A model generated the notes under the pieces. It searched no databases. It was not told the DNA's origin and saw nothing but the letters and a program-made list of their open reading frames with translations. This document shows positions 26,663 through 34,245 of a stretch of DNA of 64,000 nucleotides, piece after piece (position 1 is the first letter of the stretch; every line of letters starts with the position of its first letter). Source of the stretch: Wenzhouxiangella sp. 15190 (lineage in GTDB: Bacteria > Pseudomonadota > Gammaproteobacteria > Xanthomonadales > Wenzhouxiangellaceae); assembly GCF_003417465.1 (NCBI RefSeq), contig NZ_QVMV01000039.1:1-64000 (forward strand). The letters run 5' to 3'. A program made the translations under genes and the position numbers.

Positions 26663-27523
26663 ATGTCTGGAGCACTTGCTCAAGAGCAAAACAGCCAGGA
26701 TATCGGATGGCTGGTTGATGCCATGACGCGCATGGTGCGACCCATCGTTCGTTTTGCGATCGGGCGCGTTTCCTGTGCAGCACTGGTCAATCTCGTCCGC
26801 GAGGTTTATGTGGAAGAGGCCAGGGAGTATCTAGAGAAGCAAAATCCCGATCGCAAGGTGACCCGTTCCGCGTTGGCTCTTCTTTGCGGCATGGATGGAC
26901 GTGCGATCAAGGCCTTTGAAGACAACGCCGATCGCGAGTATGTGCCTTCGGACGTTTGCTCAGAGGCCCACATTCTCGAAATGTGGAACATCGACGAGGC
27001 CTTTCTTGATTCAGATGGGTCGCCGGCCGAACTGTTGATCCATGGACCACAGGGAACATTTCAGCGCCTCGTCAGTCGGGCGGCGGGGCGCGCGGTCACG
27101 CCCCAGACAGCGCTCGATCGACTGCTCGAGAGCGGCAATGTCGAGTTGACCGACAACGAAACGCGGGTGCGGCTCATCGATCCGTTCTACAAGCCCGTCA
27201 AGGATTCCGAGAAGACGGCCATCGAGGCTGGCAGCTTGGCAATCAACCGCTTGGGGCGAGCTGTTGTGCACAACACCAGCCGCGTCCCGGCCGGCCAATC
27301 GACCTGGCTGCAACAGGATAGATGGTCCTTTCGCATACCGAGAGATCGCCTCGACATCATTCAGACCGAGGTTCGGACCATTCTCGAGCGCCACATCGTG
27401 GAGTTGGAGGAATACCTCGAATCCGAGGAAAAGAAGCCGTCGGAAGCGACCGAATGTTCCGTAGGAATTGGCTGGTACTACTGGGAGGAGGACAGCACCA
27501 AGGGTGCACAACAGCCAGCCTGA
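26663..27523 (+). CDS. DUF6502-like protein
   Basis: This 286-aa cytosolic protein matches, from memory, the DUF6502 pattern. An N-terminal helical region has MVRPIVRFAIGRVSCAALVNLVREVYVEEAREYLE and ALALLCGMDGRAIKAFED, which resembles a helix-turn-helix. A middle region follows (RLVSRAAGRAVTPQTALDRLLESGNVEL, looking like a winged helix), then a C-terminal amphipathic helix (IIQTEVRTILERHIVELEEYLESEE). A regulatory or DNA-binding role is inference. It follows the EAL gene by one base and precedes the repeat protein by 55 bp. Confidence 0.75.
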   Translation: MSGALAQEQNSQDIGWLVDAMTRMVRPIVRFAIGRVSCAALVNLVREVYVEEAREYLEKQNPDRKVTRSALALLCGMDGRAIKAFEDNADREYVPSDVCSEAHILEMWNIDEAFLDSDGSPAELLIHGPQGTFQRLVSRAAGRAVTPQTALDRLLESGNVELTDNETRVRLIDPFYKPVKDSEKTAIEAGSLAINRLGRAVVHNTSRVPAGQSTWLQQDRWSFRIPRDRLDIIQTEVRTILERHIVELEEYLESEEKKPSEATECSVGIGWYYWEEDSTKGAQQPA

Positions 27524-27578
27524 TGTAGATCAATCTCCCACTTTATAAATTCTGAGTTTAAAGCTCGAGGAGGGCACT

Positions 27579-28475
27579 ATGTTTAGCACGGTAGAGAAGT
27601 CTGGCACCGGTATCGGCAAGAGCGGCACCGGCATTGAAAAGAGCGGTACGGGTATCGAGAAGAGCGGTACCGGCATTGAAAAGTCGGGTACCGGAATCAG
27701 GCGCTGGCAGATCCTGTCCCTGGTCGCGTGCATATTGTTCGCCACCCAGGGCCTGGCTACAGAACCGCAGGTGCTGGTCTCGACCGGCAACGATCAGGTG
27801 CTCGTGTCCGTGCATTCCGATGACGGCATCCTGGTGGGGCGGGCTGAGATGCCCGACCAATCGGGCTATTACCAACTGGCCCTTTACTCGGCCGTGGGTC
27901 CGGTTGGATCCGATGCCGTGTTTCAGCCGATGGTTGCCGGTTCCGGCAGCGGTTCCTCGAAGGAAGTGGCTGGTTCCGGAAGCGGCTCCTCGAAGGAAGT
28001 AGCCGGCTCCGGTAGCGGTTCCTCGAAGGAGGTAGCCGGCTCCGGCAGTGGCTCCTCGAAGGAAGTGGCCGGCTCTGGCAGCGGTAGCGCGGGGGAAAGC
28101 TGTGATTCGGGCACCGGTCTCATGGTCGCGGGCTCGGGTAGCGGCAGCGCCGGCGAAGGCTGTGACGCCCAGGTGCTGGTCGCCGGCTCCGGCAGCGGCT
28201 CGGCCGGCGAAGCCTGCGACAGCGGCGGATGGCTAGACGTAGCGGGCTCGGGCAGCGGCTCGGCCGGTGAAAGTACGGGCTGTGCCTATCCGACTAGTGC
28301 CTGGGGTATTGCTGAAGTGGTCGTCGATCGTAGTGGCGCCCATGTCGTGGTTCACCGGATCAAGGGGAGCCAGGCCGAGGAGTTCCTCGTTGCATTCCTG
28401 CCCGGTTCGAACGGCGAGTTTGCTGATTCGCCGCGCCAAGGTCTGGACGATCGCGGTTTTGTCGCAACGCCCTGA
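27579..28475 (+). CDS. Secreted glycine/serine repeat protein with pre-signal KSGTGI repeats
   Basis: I do not recognise a family for this 298-aa protein. Residues 7-40 are five tandem KSGTGI(E/G) heptads. RR and a hydrophobic, signal-like segment follow (43-60, ending QGLA). After a short domain (61-118) come four perfect VAGSGSGSSKE units (119-162) and four more VAGSGSGSAGE units spaced by cysteine-containing inserts (163 to about 231), then a C-terminal domain of about 65 residues. Repeat copies differ at synonymous codon positions. A strong ribosome-binding site (GAGGAGGG) precedes the ATG. It may be a surface or periplasmic protein with an extended signal region; export is inference. Confidence 0.8.
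   Translation: MFSTVEKSGTGIGKSGTGIEKSGTGIEKSGTGIEKSGTGIRRWQILSLVACILFATQGLATEPQVLVSTGNDQVLVSVHSDDGILVGRAEMPDQSGYYQLALYSAVGPVGSDAVFQPMVAGSGSGSSKEVAGSGSGSSKEVAGSGSGSSKEVAGSGSGSSKEVAGSGSGSAGESCDSGTGLMVAGSGSGSAGEGCDAQVLVAGSGSGSAGEACDSGGWLDVAGSGSGSAGESTGCAYPTSAWGIAEVVVDRSGAHVVVHRIKGSQAEEFLVAFLPGSNGEFADSPRQGLDDRGFVATP
27597..27698 (+). repeat. Five 21-bp tandem repeats coding KSGTGI(E/G)
   Basis: Units start at 27597, 27618, 27639, 27660 and 27681; the last lacks its seventh codon. The protein motif is constant while third positions differ (for example GGC-ACC, GGT-ACG and GGT-ACC for Gly-Thr). Copy-number change would keep the reading frame. Confidence 0.9.
27933..28271 (+). repeat. Eight VAGSGSGS-coding repeats
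   Basis: Four 33-bp units (VAGSGSGSSKE) run from 27933 to 28064. Longer units of 60, 54 and 60 bp start at 28065, 28125 and 28179, and the last copy starts at 28239. All keep VAGSGSGS with varied synonymous codons. The longer units carry cysteines (CDSGTG, CDAQ, CDSGG) absent from the short ones. Confidence 0.9.
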
Positions 28476-28516
28476 TTCGGAGACCCGAAGCTGCGTTGTT
28501 TGTTCAGCGGGCGTTT

Positions 28517-28549
28517 GAGTCGTCAATATTCCCTTCCCGTTGACGACTC
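28517..28549. repeat. Perfect 10-bp inverted repeat after the repeat-protein gene
   Basis: GAGTCGTCAA at 28517-28526 pairs perfectly with 28540-28549 across a 13-base loop. It lies 41 bases after the stop and 15 bases before a terminator hairpin. It could be an mRNA-stability hairpin or a protein-binding site; there is no T-run. Confidence 0.7.
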
Positions 28550-28563
28550 ATGCGTTGTTGGCT

Positions 28564-28589
28564 GCCCCGGCTCTGCCGGGGCTTTTTTA
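28564..28589 (+). terminator. Rho-independent terminator of the EAL/DUF6502/repeat-protein locus
   Basis: GCCCCGG (28564-28570) pairs perfectly with CCGGGGC (28576-28582) across a 5-base loop and is followed by six T. It is the clearest intrinsic terminator seen in the window. It ends the rightward unit just before the convergent sirB2-like gene. Confidence 0.9.
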
Positions 28590-28615
28590 TGCTTCCGTCT
28601 CGACCTGGACCGGGT

Positions 28616-28978
28616 TCAGAGCGGCTTGTGCAGGGCCAATGCAGCGATGCACAGGAAGACGACCAGGGCCAGCAGGTAGAGCGAAGTGGCGCGGGCCTGG
28701 CGTTCTGTCCTGAATGCGAGAATTCCCAGCACGATGTAGGCGATCACGAGCAGGAGCTTGACGCCCAGCCAGGAGAAAATGGGCCAGCCCACGATGATCC
28801 ACAGCGTGACGCCCGAGGCCAGCAGCAGCGTGTCGACGATATGGGGCGCAATTTTCCAGACCTTGTGCTTCAGGGGTTGCTGCAGCACAAGCCGGATGAA
28901 TCCGCGCAGCGCGAAGCCGATGCCGCTGGTCAGCGCAAGGATAATGTGGATGTTTTTCAGTAGCGGATAGTAGTGCAT
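28616..28978 (-). CDS. SirB2-like four-helix membrane protein
   Basis: This 120-aa integral membrane protein has four helices: about 8-26 (IHIILALTSGIGFALRGF), 43-66 (PHIVDTLLLASGVTLWIIVGW), 70-87 (FSWLGVKLLLVIAYIVLGIL) and 96-115 (ATSLYLLALVVFLCIAALAL). This is the SirB family (DUF) pattern, once tied to invasion-gene regulation in Salmonella but functionally unclear. The ATG at 28978 is chosen because the family begins with YPLLKNIHI; the longer frame adds a non-family tail. Confidence 0.83.
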   Translation of the reverse strand: MHYYPLLKNIHIILALTSGIGFALRGFIRLVLQQPLKHKVWKIAPHIVDTLLLASGVTLWIIVGWPIFSWLGVKLLLVIAYIVLGILAFRTERQARATSLYLLALVVFLCIAALALHKPL

Positions 28979-29102
28979 GAGTGGGTAAGTATGCGCCGGG
29001 GGCGTGGAAACGGTTGTTTGGTGGTCTGTGTGCGAGGATAGTGTACCCGTGTAGTTTCCCACTACCTGCATTCCATCGACAACGAAAACGGGATGAAACC
29101 GC

Positions 29103-30998
29103 GTGAATCAGAGCACTCCGGCAGCGTATGAAGACCTGATCGACCGTATCCTCGAGCGCGTCGGGCGACGGCTGGTGGTTGGACTGCCGCTGGGACTCGG
29201 CAAGCCGAACCGGCTTGTCAATGCGCTCTACCGACGCGCCTGCGAGGACCGGGGGCTGCAGCTCGAGATCGTCACGGCACTGTCGCTGGACCTGCCGGAA
29301 TCCTCGCACTGGCTTGCCAAGCGCCTGATGGATCCGGCTGTCGAGCGCCTTTTCGGCGCCGATTATCCGCGGCTGGATTATGTTCGGGACCAGCATGTCG
29401 GGTCCGTGCCGGACAACATCCGGATCACCGAATTCTACTTTCAGTCGGGAGCGGCACTGGGCGTGTCGCTCATGCAGCGCCACTACATCTCTTCGAATTA
29501 CACGCACGTGGCCCGTGACCTGGTCGACCGCGGCATCAACCTGTTACTGCAACTCGTCGCCGGACCCGAACAGGGGCGTTACAGCCTGTCGTGCAATCCC
29601 GACGTAACCCTGGACGTCACGAAACGTCTGCGTGAGGAAGCCGACTGGCCGTGGATGGCGGTGGCCCAGGTGCATCCGGACCTGCCTTTCATGCATGGGG
29701 ACGCCGTGGTCGAAGCCGATTTCTTCGACGAGATCCTCGACGAGGATCCGCGGCAGCCGTTGTTCCCCGTGCCGCGCGCCTCGGTCTCGCTACAGGATCA
29801 TGCCGTGGGCGTCCATGCTTCCCGGCTGCAGGCCGACGGGGGGACGCTGCAGATCGGCATCGGTTCGCTCAGCGATGCCCTGGTCAATGCCATGCTGCAT
29901 CGCCAGGACGACAATCGCACATACCGGGAACTGATCGGCCGGCTCGATGCCCCTTCAGCCAGTTTCGAGCATCTCGGCGGCTTCGAGAAAGGGCTCTACG
30001 GCGCCAGCGAGATGTTCATGGACGGTTTCATGCATCTCTATCGGGCCGGGATTCTCAAGCGCGAAGTATTCGATGATCTCCAAACCCAGCAGCGGGTCAA
30101 CGCCGGCGAATCCGTCGAACAGGCGGGCACGGGCGCTCTCATGGATGGCGGGTTTTTCCTGGGCAGCGGTGAGTTTTACCGTTTTTTACGTGAACTCGAT
30201 GAAAGCGAGCGGCCACGGTTCAGGATGCATGGCGTAGGGCGGATCAACCAGCTCTACGGCGGGCAGGAAGCGCTGGAAGTCGCACAGCGTCGGCATGCCT
30301 GCTTCATCAACACATGCATGATGGTCACGGCCACCGGCGCGGCCGTGTCCGACGGGCTGTCCGACCACCAGGTGGTCTCCGGCGTGGGCGGTCAGTACAA
30401 CTTTGTGGCCATGGCGCATGCCATGGACGACGGGCGCTCGGTGCTGATGCTCCGTTCGACGCGCACGGACAGCAGCGGCGGCACGTCGTCCAACATCGTC
30501 TGGGAGTATCCGCACACCACGATCCCGCGCCATCTCCGCGACCTGGTGGTTACCGAGTACGGCGTGGCCGAACTGCGAGGCCGGACCGACGAGGAATGCA
30601 TCAAGGCGATGGTTGACATCATGGACGCCCGTTTCCAGGACGAATTGGTCGAACAGGCGAAGAAGGCGGGCAAACTGGATGCCGACTGGACGGTGCCGGC
30701 GGCGGCCCGGCGCAATACGCCGGAGTCTCTTGAGCAGGCCTTCGCCGACTATCGGTCGATGTTCCCCGAATATCCCTTCGGCAGCGACTTTACGGAAGTC
30801 GAGCAGCGGTTGATTCCCGCCCTTGAGCGATTGAAGCGGCTATCGTCGGACAAATTGGGCCTGTTACAAGCACTGCTGCGTGGTCGGCCCGGAAAGCATG
30901 CCGAGGAGCTCGAACGGTTGGGTTTGGCTGACCCGGCTTCGTTCAAGGAGCGAGCGTACGCACGGCTTGTTGCCGCAATGCTGGAAGATGGCGATTGA
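29103..30998 (+). CDS. Acetyl-CoA hydrolase/transferase family protein
   Basis: This 631-aa protein of the CoA-transferase family I (acetyl-CoA hydrolase / 4-hydroxybutyrate CoA-transferase) shows the C-terminal signature SGVGGQYNFVAMAHAMDDGRSVLMLRSTR and the typical VVTEYGVAELRGRTDEECIKAMVDI. The N-terminal domain has LVVGLPLGLGKPNRLVNALY and IGSLSDALVNAML. It is longer than the usual 430-500 residues, with an extra C-terminal helical part (about 540-631). The start is a GTG with a weak ribosome-binding site. The acyl substrate is unknown. Confidence 0.85.
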   Translation: MNQSTPAAYEDLIDRILERVGRRLVVGLPLGLGKPNRLVNALYRRACEDRGLQLEIVTALSLDLPESSHWLAKRLMDPAVERLFGADYPRLDYVRDQHVGSVPDNIRITEFYFQSGAALGVSLMQRHYISSNYTHVARDLVDRGINLLLQLVAGPEQGRYSLSCNPDVTLDVTKRLREEADWPWMAVAQVHPDLPFMHGDAVVEADFFDEILDEDPRQPLFPVPRASVSLQDHAVGVHASRLQADGGTLQIGIGSLSDALVNAMLHRQDDNRTYRELIGRLDAPSASFEHLGGFEKGLYGASEMFMDGFMHLYRAGILKREVFDDLQTQQRVNAGESVEQAGTGALMDGGFFLGSGEFYRFLRELDESERPRFRMHGVGRINQLYGGQEALEVAQRRHACFINTCMMVTATGAAVSDGLSDHQVVSGVGGQYNFVAMAHAMDDGRSVLMLRSTRTDSSGGTSSNIVWEYPHTTIPRHLRDLVVTEYGVAELRGRTDEECIKAMVDIMDARFQDELVEQAKKAGKLDADWTVPAAARRNTPESLEQAFADYRSMFPEYPFGSDFTEVEQRLIPALERLKRLSSDKLGLLQALLRGRPGKHAEELERLGLADPASFKERAYARLVAAMLEDGD

Positions 30999-31010
30999 TC
31001 TCCGTTTACG

Positions 31011-31070
31011 TCATTCGAACATTGGAATTTCGAATTTGTTTGGGATTTGGGGCTTCGAATTTGGTGCTTT
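31011..31070. repeat. GATTTGGTGCTT-type intergenic element, copy 1
   Basis: An AT-rich run begins TCATTCGAACATTGGAATTTCG and ends with GAATTTGGTGCTT. Copy 3 (52141-52202) matches it at roughly four of five bases along 60 bases, and copy 2 (32643-32682) is a partial inverted copy. It lies between two convergent genes. Confidence 0.75.
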
Positions 31071-31087
31071 AAACGTCGGCTAGGGCT

Positions 31088-31939
31088 TCAGCCGCCTGTA
31101 GCATTCAACCATTCCCCAATTGCCTCCGCCGTCCGATCCGGCTGCTTCATCCACGCGTAATGATCCGCCTTTTGTGCATCGCCCTTGGCCTCGATCACTC
31201 GCTTCGAGACATCGCACCCGGTCAGCTTTCCGACAAGCCACTCCAGCGACCCGGGTGGCACGAACCAGTCGTCGGCCATGTCCAGCGCCAGTACCGGTAG
31301 CTCCAGCGCCTGGAGAGCGGCTTCCAGGTCCATGTCCATCCCTGCAGGGCGGTATTGCCCCGAGCGCGCGCTGCGTGCCCAGTCGGCCATCACGTCGCGC
31401 GCTTCGTTGCCGGCAAAGCCGATGCGCTTGCCAGGGTAGTAGCCGAATAGACTGCCCAGGAAGGGAAAGGCGAACATCGTGGCCATCATCACCGCTTTCA
31501 TCGGCCAGGGAAAAACACGCCAATAGGGTGAGCCGCCGGCGACGATCACCAGTCCCCGGCAGCCTTGTGGTTCGGTGGCGGCGCTCAGGCAGGCGAACTG
31601 AGCACCCAGGCTGTGGCCGCCGAGAAGGTGGCCTTCCGGTGCATGGTCAGAGATCGCCCGGCGGGCGGCGCCGATATCATCGATCAGTTCGCGATAGCCC
31701 CAGTTCGATTGCCGGCTTGCGCGCAGGCTCGATGAACCATTGCCGCGCCATTCATGGATGAAGACCTCGATGCCGCGTTCTGCCAATGAATGGGCGAAAC
31801 GGATGAACAGGCGCGCACTCAGTCCCATGCCGGGCAGGAACAGCAGCGTGTGGCGAGGCTGCTCGGCGCCAACATGGATCAGTTCGAAACGATGACCGTC
31901 GCGGCTGGTGACGGAAATAACGGGCTGGTCGTGGGGCAT
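31088..31939 (-). CDS. Alpha/beta hydrolase
   Basis: This 283-aa alpha/beta-hydrolase fold protein has the nucleophile elbow GGHSLGAQ with Ser110. The oxyanion region is FLPGMGLSARLF. The likely acid is in LALDMADDWFVPP and the catalytic His in KADHYAWMKQPD. EWRGNGSS early in the sequence is common in this serine-esterase group. No specific substrate can be named. It is transcribed divergently from the CMD-family gene. Confidence 0.85.
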   Translation of the reverse strand: MPHDQPVISVTSRDGHRFELIHVGAEQPRHTLLFLPGMGLSARLFIRFAHSLAERGIEVFIHEWRGNGSSSLRASRQSNWGYRELIDDIGAARRAISDHAPEGHLLGGHSLGAQFACLSAATEPQGCRGLVIVAGGSPYWRVFPWPMKAVMMATMFAFPFLGSLFGYYPGKRIGFAGNEARDVMADWARSARSGQYRPAGMDMDLEAALQALELPVLALDMADDWFVPPGSLEWLVGKLTGCDVSKRVIEAKGDAQKADHYAWMKQPDRTAEAIGEWLNATGG

Positions 31940-31950
31940 GGGGCTTGAAG

Positions 31951-31978
31951 TGTGAAGTGTTAAGTGTGAAGTGTTAAG
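31951..31978. repeat. Two 14-bp tandem repeats upstream of the alpha/beta hydrolase
   Basis: TGTGAAGTGTTAAG occurs twice in direct tandem (31951-31964 and 31965-31978), with a partial copy on each side. It starts 11 bases upstream of the hydrolase start codon, so it lies in that gene's 5' leader or promoter. It is another short tandem of the kind seen in other gaps here. Confidence 0.75.
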
Positions 31979-32048
31979 TGATAGGTACTACTGGGGTTGG
32001 GTTGGGGTTTATAGTTGCTTGCTTTCATTAGAAAGGACAGTATTTCTT

Positions 32049-32642
32049 ATGGCACATATTGATCCATTGCCGGCAGATCATACCCCGGAGTTGGGCGATA
32101 CCTTCCGGCATTTCGAGGAAATCCTGGGCTTCGTGCCCAACAGCTTGCTCACCATGCAGCGGCGGCCGAAGATCGTGCACGCCTTCGGCGAGTTGACCGC
32201 CGCGGTGATGGATCCCGAGGGCAGCGTGGATCCGGCCTTCAAGCGTCTGCTGGCGCATTTCGCCAGCCGTGCGGCCGGCTGCCAGTATTGTGAGGCGCAT
32301 TCACTCGTGGCCGCCGGCATCAGTGGCCTGTCCGACGAAAAGCTCGAGGCGCTGTGGGAATACCAGACGAGCGAGCACTACTCGGAAGCCGAGCGTGCGG
32401 CGCTGGATTTCGCCCTGGCCGCCGGCTCGGTGCCCAACGGCGTCGACGAAGAACTGATGAATCGACTCAAGCAATACTGGAGCGACGACCAGATCGTCGA
32501 GCTATTGGCGGCGGTGTGCCTGTACGGGTTCCTCAACCGCTGGAACGATTCGATGGCTACTGATCTCGAAGAAAGGCCCAGGGCGCTCGGCGAACAAGTG
32601 CTCAAGTCGGGTGGCTGGACCGGTGGAAAACACGTTGGTTGA
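32049..32642 (+). CDS. Carboxymuconolactone decarboxylase/AhpD-like protein
   Basis: This 197-aa all-helical CMD/AhpD-superfamily protein has the redox motif CQYCEAHS with C78, C81 and H84, as in alkylhydroperoxidase-type members. The preceding segment (FKRLLAHFASRAAGCQYCEAHSLVAAG) is the core of the fold, and the C-terminal half repeats helical pairs (AERAALDFALAAGSVPNG). The ATG at 32049 is used because the family sequence begins IDPLPADHTPELGDTF. A role in peroxide or quinone stress is inference. Confidence 0.87.
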   Translation: MAHIDPLPADHTPELGDTFRHFEEILGFVPNSLLTMQRRPKIVHAFGELTAAVMDPEGSVDPAFKRLLAHFASRAAGCQYCEAHSLVAAGISGLSDEKLEALWEYQTSEHYSEAERAALDFALAAGSVPNGVDEELMNRLKQYWSDDQIVELLAAVCLYGFLNRWNDSMATDLEERPRALGEQVLKSGGWTGGKHVG

Positions 32643-32682
32643 GGCAAATTCTAAATCCGAAGCACCAAATCCGAAACGAAAC
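32643..32682. repeat. GATTTGGTGCTT-type intergenic element, copy 2 (inverted)
   Basis: Read on the minus strand, this carries CGGATTTGGTGCTTCGGATT, matching the conserved part of copies 1 and 3. It begins right after the stop of the CMD-family gene. Confidence 0.7.
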
Positions 32683-32705
32683 CCATCAGGACGAGCCGTT
32701 CTATT

Positions 32706-33731
32706 CTACGAATCCAGGGCCTCGAGAAACGAAGAGACGTCTTCCTTTGACGTCGCCCAGGAACACACCAGTCTGGCCAGGTCGTCATGGCCCGGCCAGA
32801 TGTGGAACTGGAATCCTTTTTCCTTGAGTGCGGCCAGCTTTTCGGGCGCGGCTTTCATGAAGACTTCGTTGGACTCCACCGGCCAGTAGAGCGAGGCGCC
32901 CGGGATGGTTTCGATGCCCCTGGCCAATTCTGCAGCACGCGCGTTGGCGATTCCGCCGAGTTCCAGCCACAGGTCCTCGTCGAGCATGGCCAGCAGCTGG
33001 GCCGAGACGTAGCGCATCTTGGAAAAGAGGTGGCCGGCGCGCTTGCGTCGCCGCTCCATGCCTTCCAGCCACTCGGGATGGCCGAACACGACGATCGCCT
33101 CCGCCGTAAGCGCCCCGTTCTTGGTCGCGCCGAAGGAGAGCACATCCACGCCGGCTTTCCAGGTCGTCTCGGCGGGATGGCATCCAAGGTGATGCACAGC
33201 GTTGGCGAAGCGCGCACCGTCCATGTGCAGGTGCAGCCCCCGCTCGTGCGTGACGTCGGCGATGGCCCTGATTTCTTCGGGCCGATAGCTGGTGCCGCAC
33301 TCGGACGCCTGGGTGATCGACACGACCGAGGGCTTGACGTTGTGAACGCCGTGCGCGCCCGCGCTGTCTATGGTGGCCGCCACCGTATCGGCATCGAGCT
33401 TGCCGTTGTCGCCGGCCAGTGGCAGCAGCTTCGCGCCGCCGGAGAAGAATTCCGGCGCGCCGTTTTCGTCGTTGTGGATGTGGGCGAGTTCATGACACAG
33501 CACCGCGCCCCAGGGCGGACTCAGTTCGGCGATGGCCACACAGTTGGCCGCCGTGCCGGTGGCGATCGGCAGGACGCGGCAGTCGGTGTCGAACAGTTCC
33601 GAAAAGCGTTGATCGAGCTGCTTGCTGTAGCTGTCGTTGGAATAGGCGGTGGCAAAGCCCTCGTTGGCCCGCGAGATCGCCTCGATCATGGCCGGATGGG
33701 CCGGTGCTTCATTGTCGCTTGTGAAATTCAT
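32706..33731 (-). CDS. ltaE: Low-specificity L-threonine aldolase
   Basis: This 341-aa PLP-dependent enzyme splits L-threonine (and allo-threonine) into glycine and acetaldehyde. The PLP lysine is K204 in SFGATKNGALTAE; HMDGARFANAVH carries the cofactor-binding Asp. The N-terminus MNFTSDNEAPAHPAMIEAI is the family's. The ATG at 33731 is preferred; the longer frame reaches into the inverted-repeat region upstream and is not family-like. It stands alone. Confidence 0.92.
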   Translation of the reverse strand: MNFTSDNEAPAHPAMIEAISRANEGFATAYSNDSYSKQLDQRFSELFDTDCRVLPIATGTAANCVAIAELSPPWGAVLCHELAHIHNDENGAPEFFSGGAKLLPLAGDNGKLDADTVAATIDSAGAHGVHNVKPSVVSITQASECGTSYRPEEIRAIADVTHERGLHLHMDGARFANAVHHLGCHPAETTWKAGVDVLSFGATKNGALTAEAIVVFGHPEWLEGMERRRKRAGHLFSKMRYVSAQLLAMLDEDLWLELGGIANARAAELARGIETIPGASLYWPVESNEVFMKAAPEKLAALKEKGFQFHIWPGHDDLARLVCSWATSKEDVSSFLEALDS

Positions 33732-33791
33732 CGAATGGTGTGATGGGTTGCTGAACCGAATCGATAGCCTAGCATCGTGTTGGGGGTGAGG

Positions 33792-33999
33792 GCGTGGGGT
33801 GGAGGTGGCTATGGCCAATCACTGGGCGAACGGCTTGGGTGGCCGTTTTCAGTGGATCGGCTTTTGGCTGCTGATCGAATTGTGTTCGAGCAACTCAATG
33901 CCCGGATATTCTCCCAAGCGCATGGACAGCGCAAAGTGCGGACAACTGGGCGCCGACTTCCGCGCCCTGTGCTTGGCCATAGCCACCTCCACCCCACGC
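33792..33999. repeat. Inverted repeat with perfect 27-bp arms
   Basis: The left arm 33792-33818 starts GCGTGGGGTGGAGG; the right arm 33973-33999 is its exact reverse complement. The 154-base interior shows further imperfect pairing just inside the arms (GGGCG/CGCCC). No transposase-like coding sequence lies within. Confidence 0.9.
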
Positions 34000-34032
34000 C
34001 TGAAAGGTAGGAGGATCTCCAACCCCTTTCAG

Positions 34033-34245
34033 AACGGGTGGTGCCGGGAAATGCCGGTTCTGAGGCGGTGCGGAATTCTTGGTCAATGTCATCCGCTCTT
34101 GCTGCGATGCATGCGTTGGCTCGAAGGCAAGCATGATTCGTTCGGCCAGGGCCGAATCGTACCGGCACCAGAAAGCCCCCATCGCAATGCCGGCCACGAT
34201 CGTCGCACACCGCATCAGGGCCGGCATTTCCCGGTACCACCCGTT
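34033..34245. repeat. Inverted repeat with 25-bp arms (one mismatch)
   Basis: The left arm 34033-34057 (AACGGGTGGTGCCGGGAAAT...) pairs with the right arm 34221-34245 at 24 of 25 positions. Imperfect pairing continues inward for roughly 20 more bases (CTGAGGCGGTG against CACCGCATCAG). The outer flank on the right also carries a GCGTGGG/GGTTGGAG motif on the minus strand like the arms of the first inverted repeat. Confidence 0.85.

Noticed and set aside
27923-28123. Minus-strand repeat frame coding PLPEPATSFEE units
   Set aside because: It is the complement of the VAGSGSGS array; an open frame opposite a repeat whose unit is a multiple of three is expected by construction, and there is no independent start signal.
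27597-28271. CRISPR-like array
   Set aside because: The repeats are coding, contiguous and without unique spacers of constant size; no cas genes are present.
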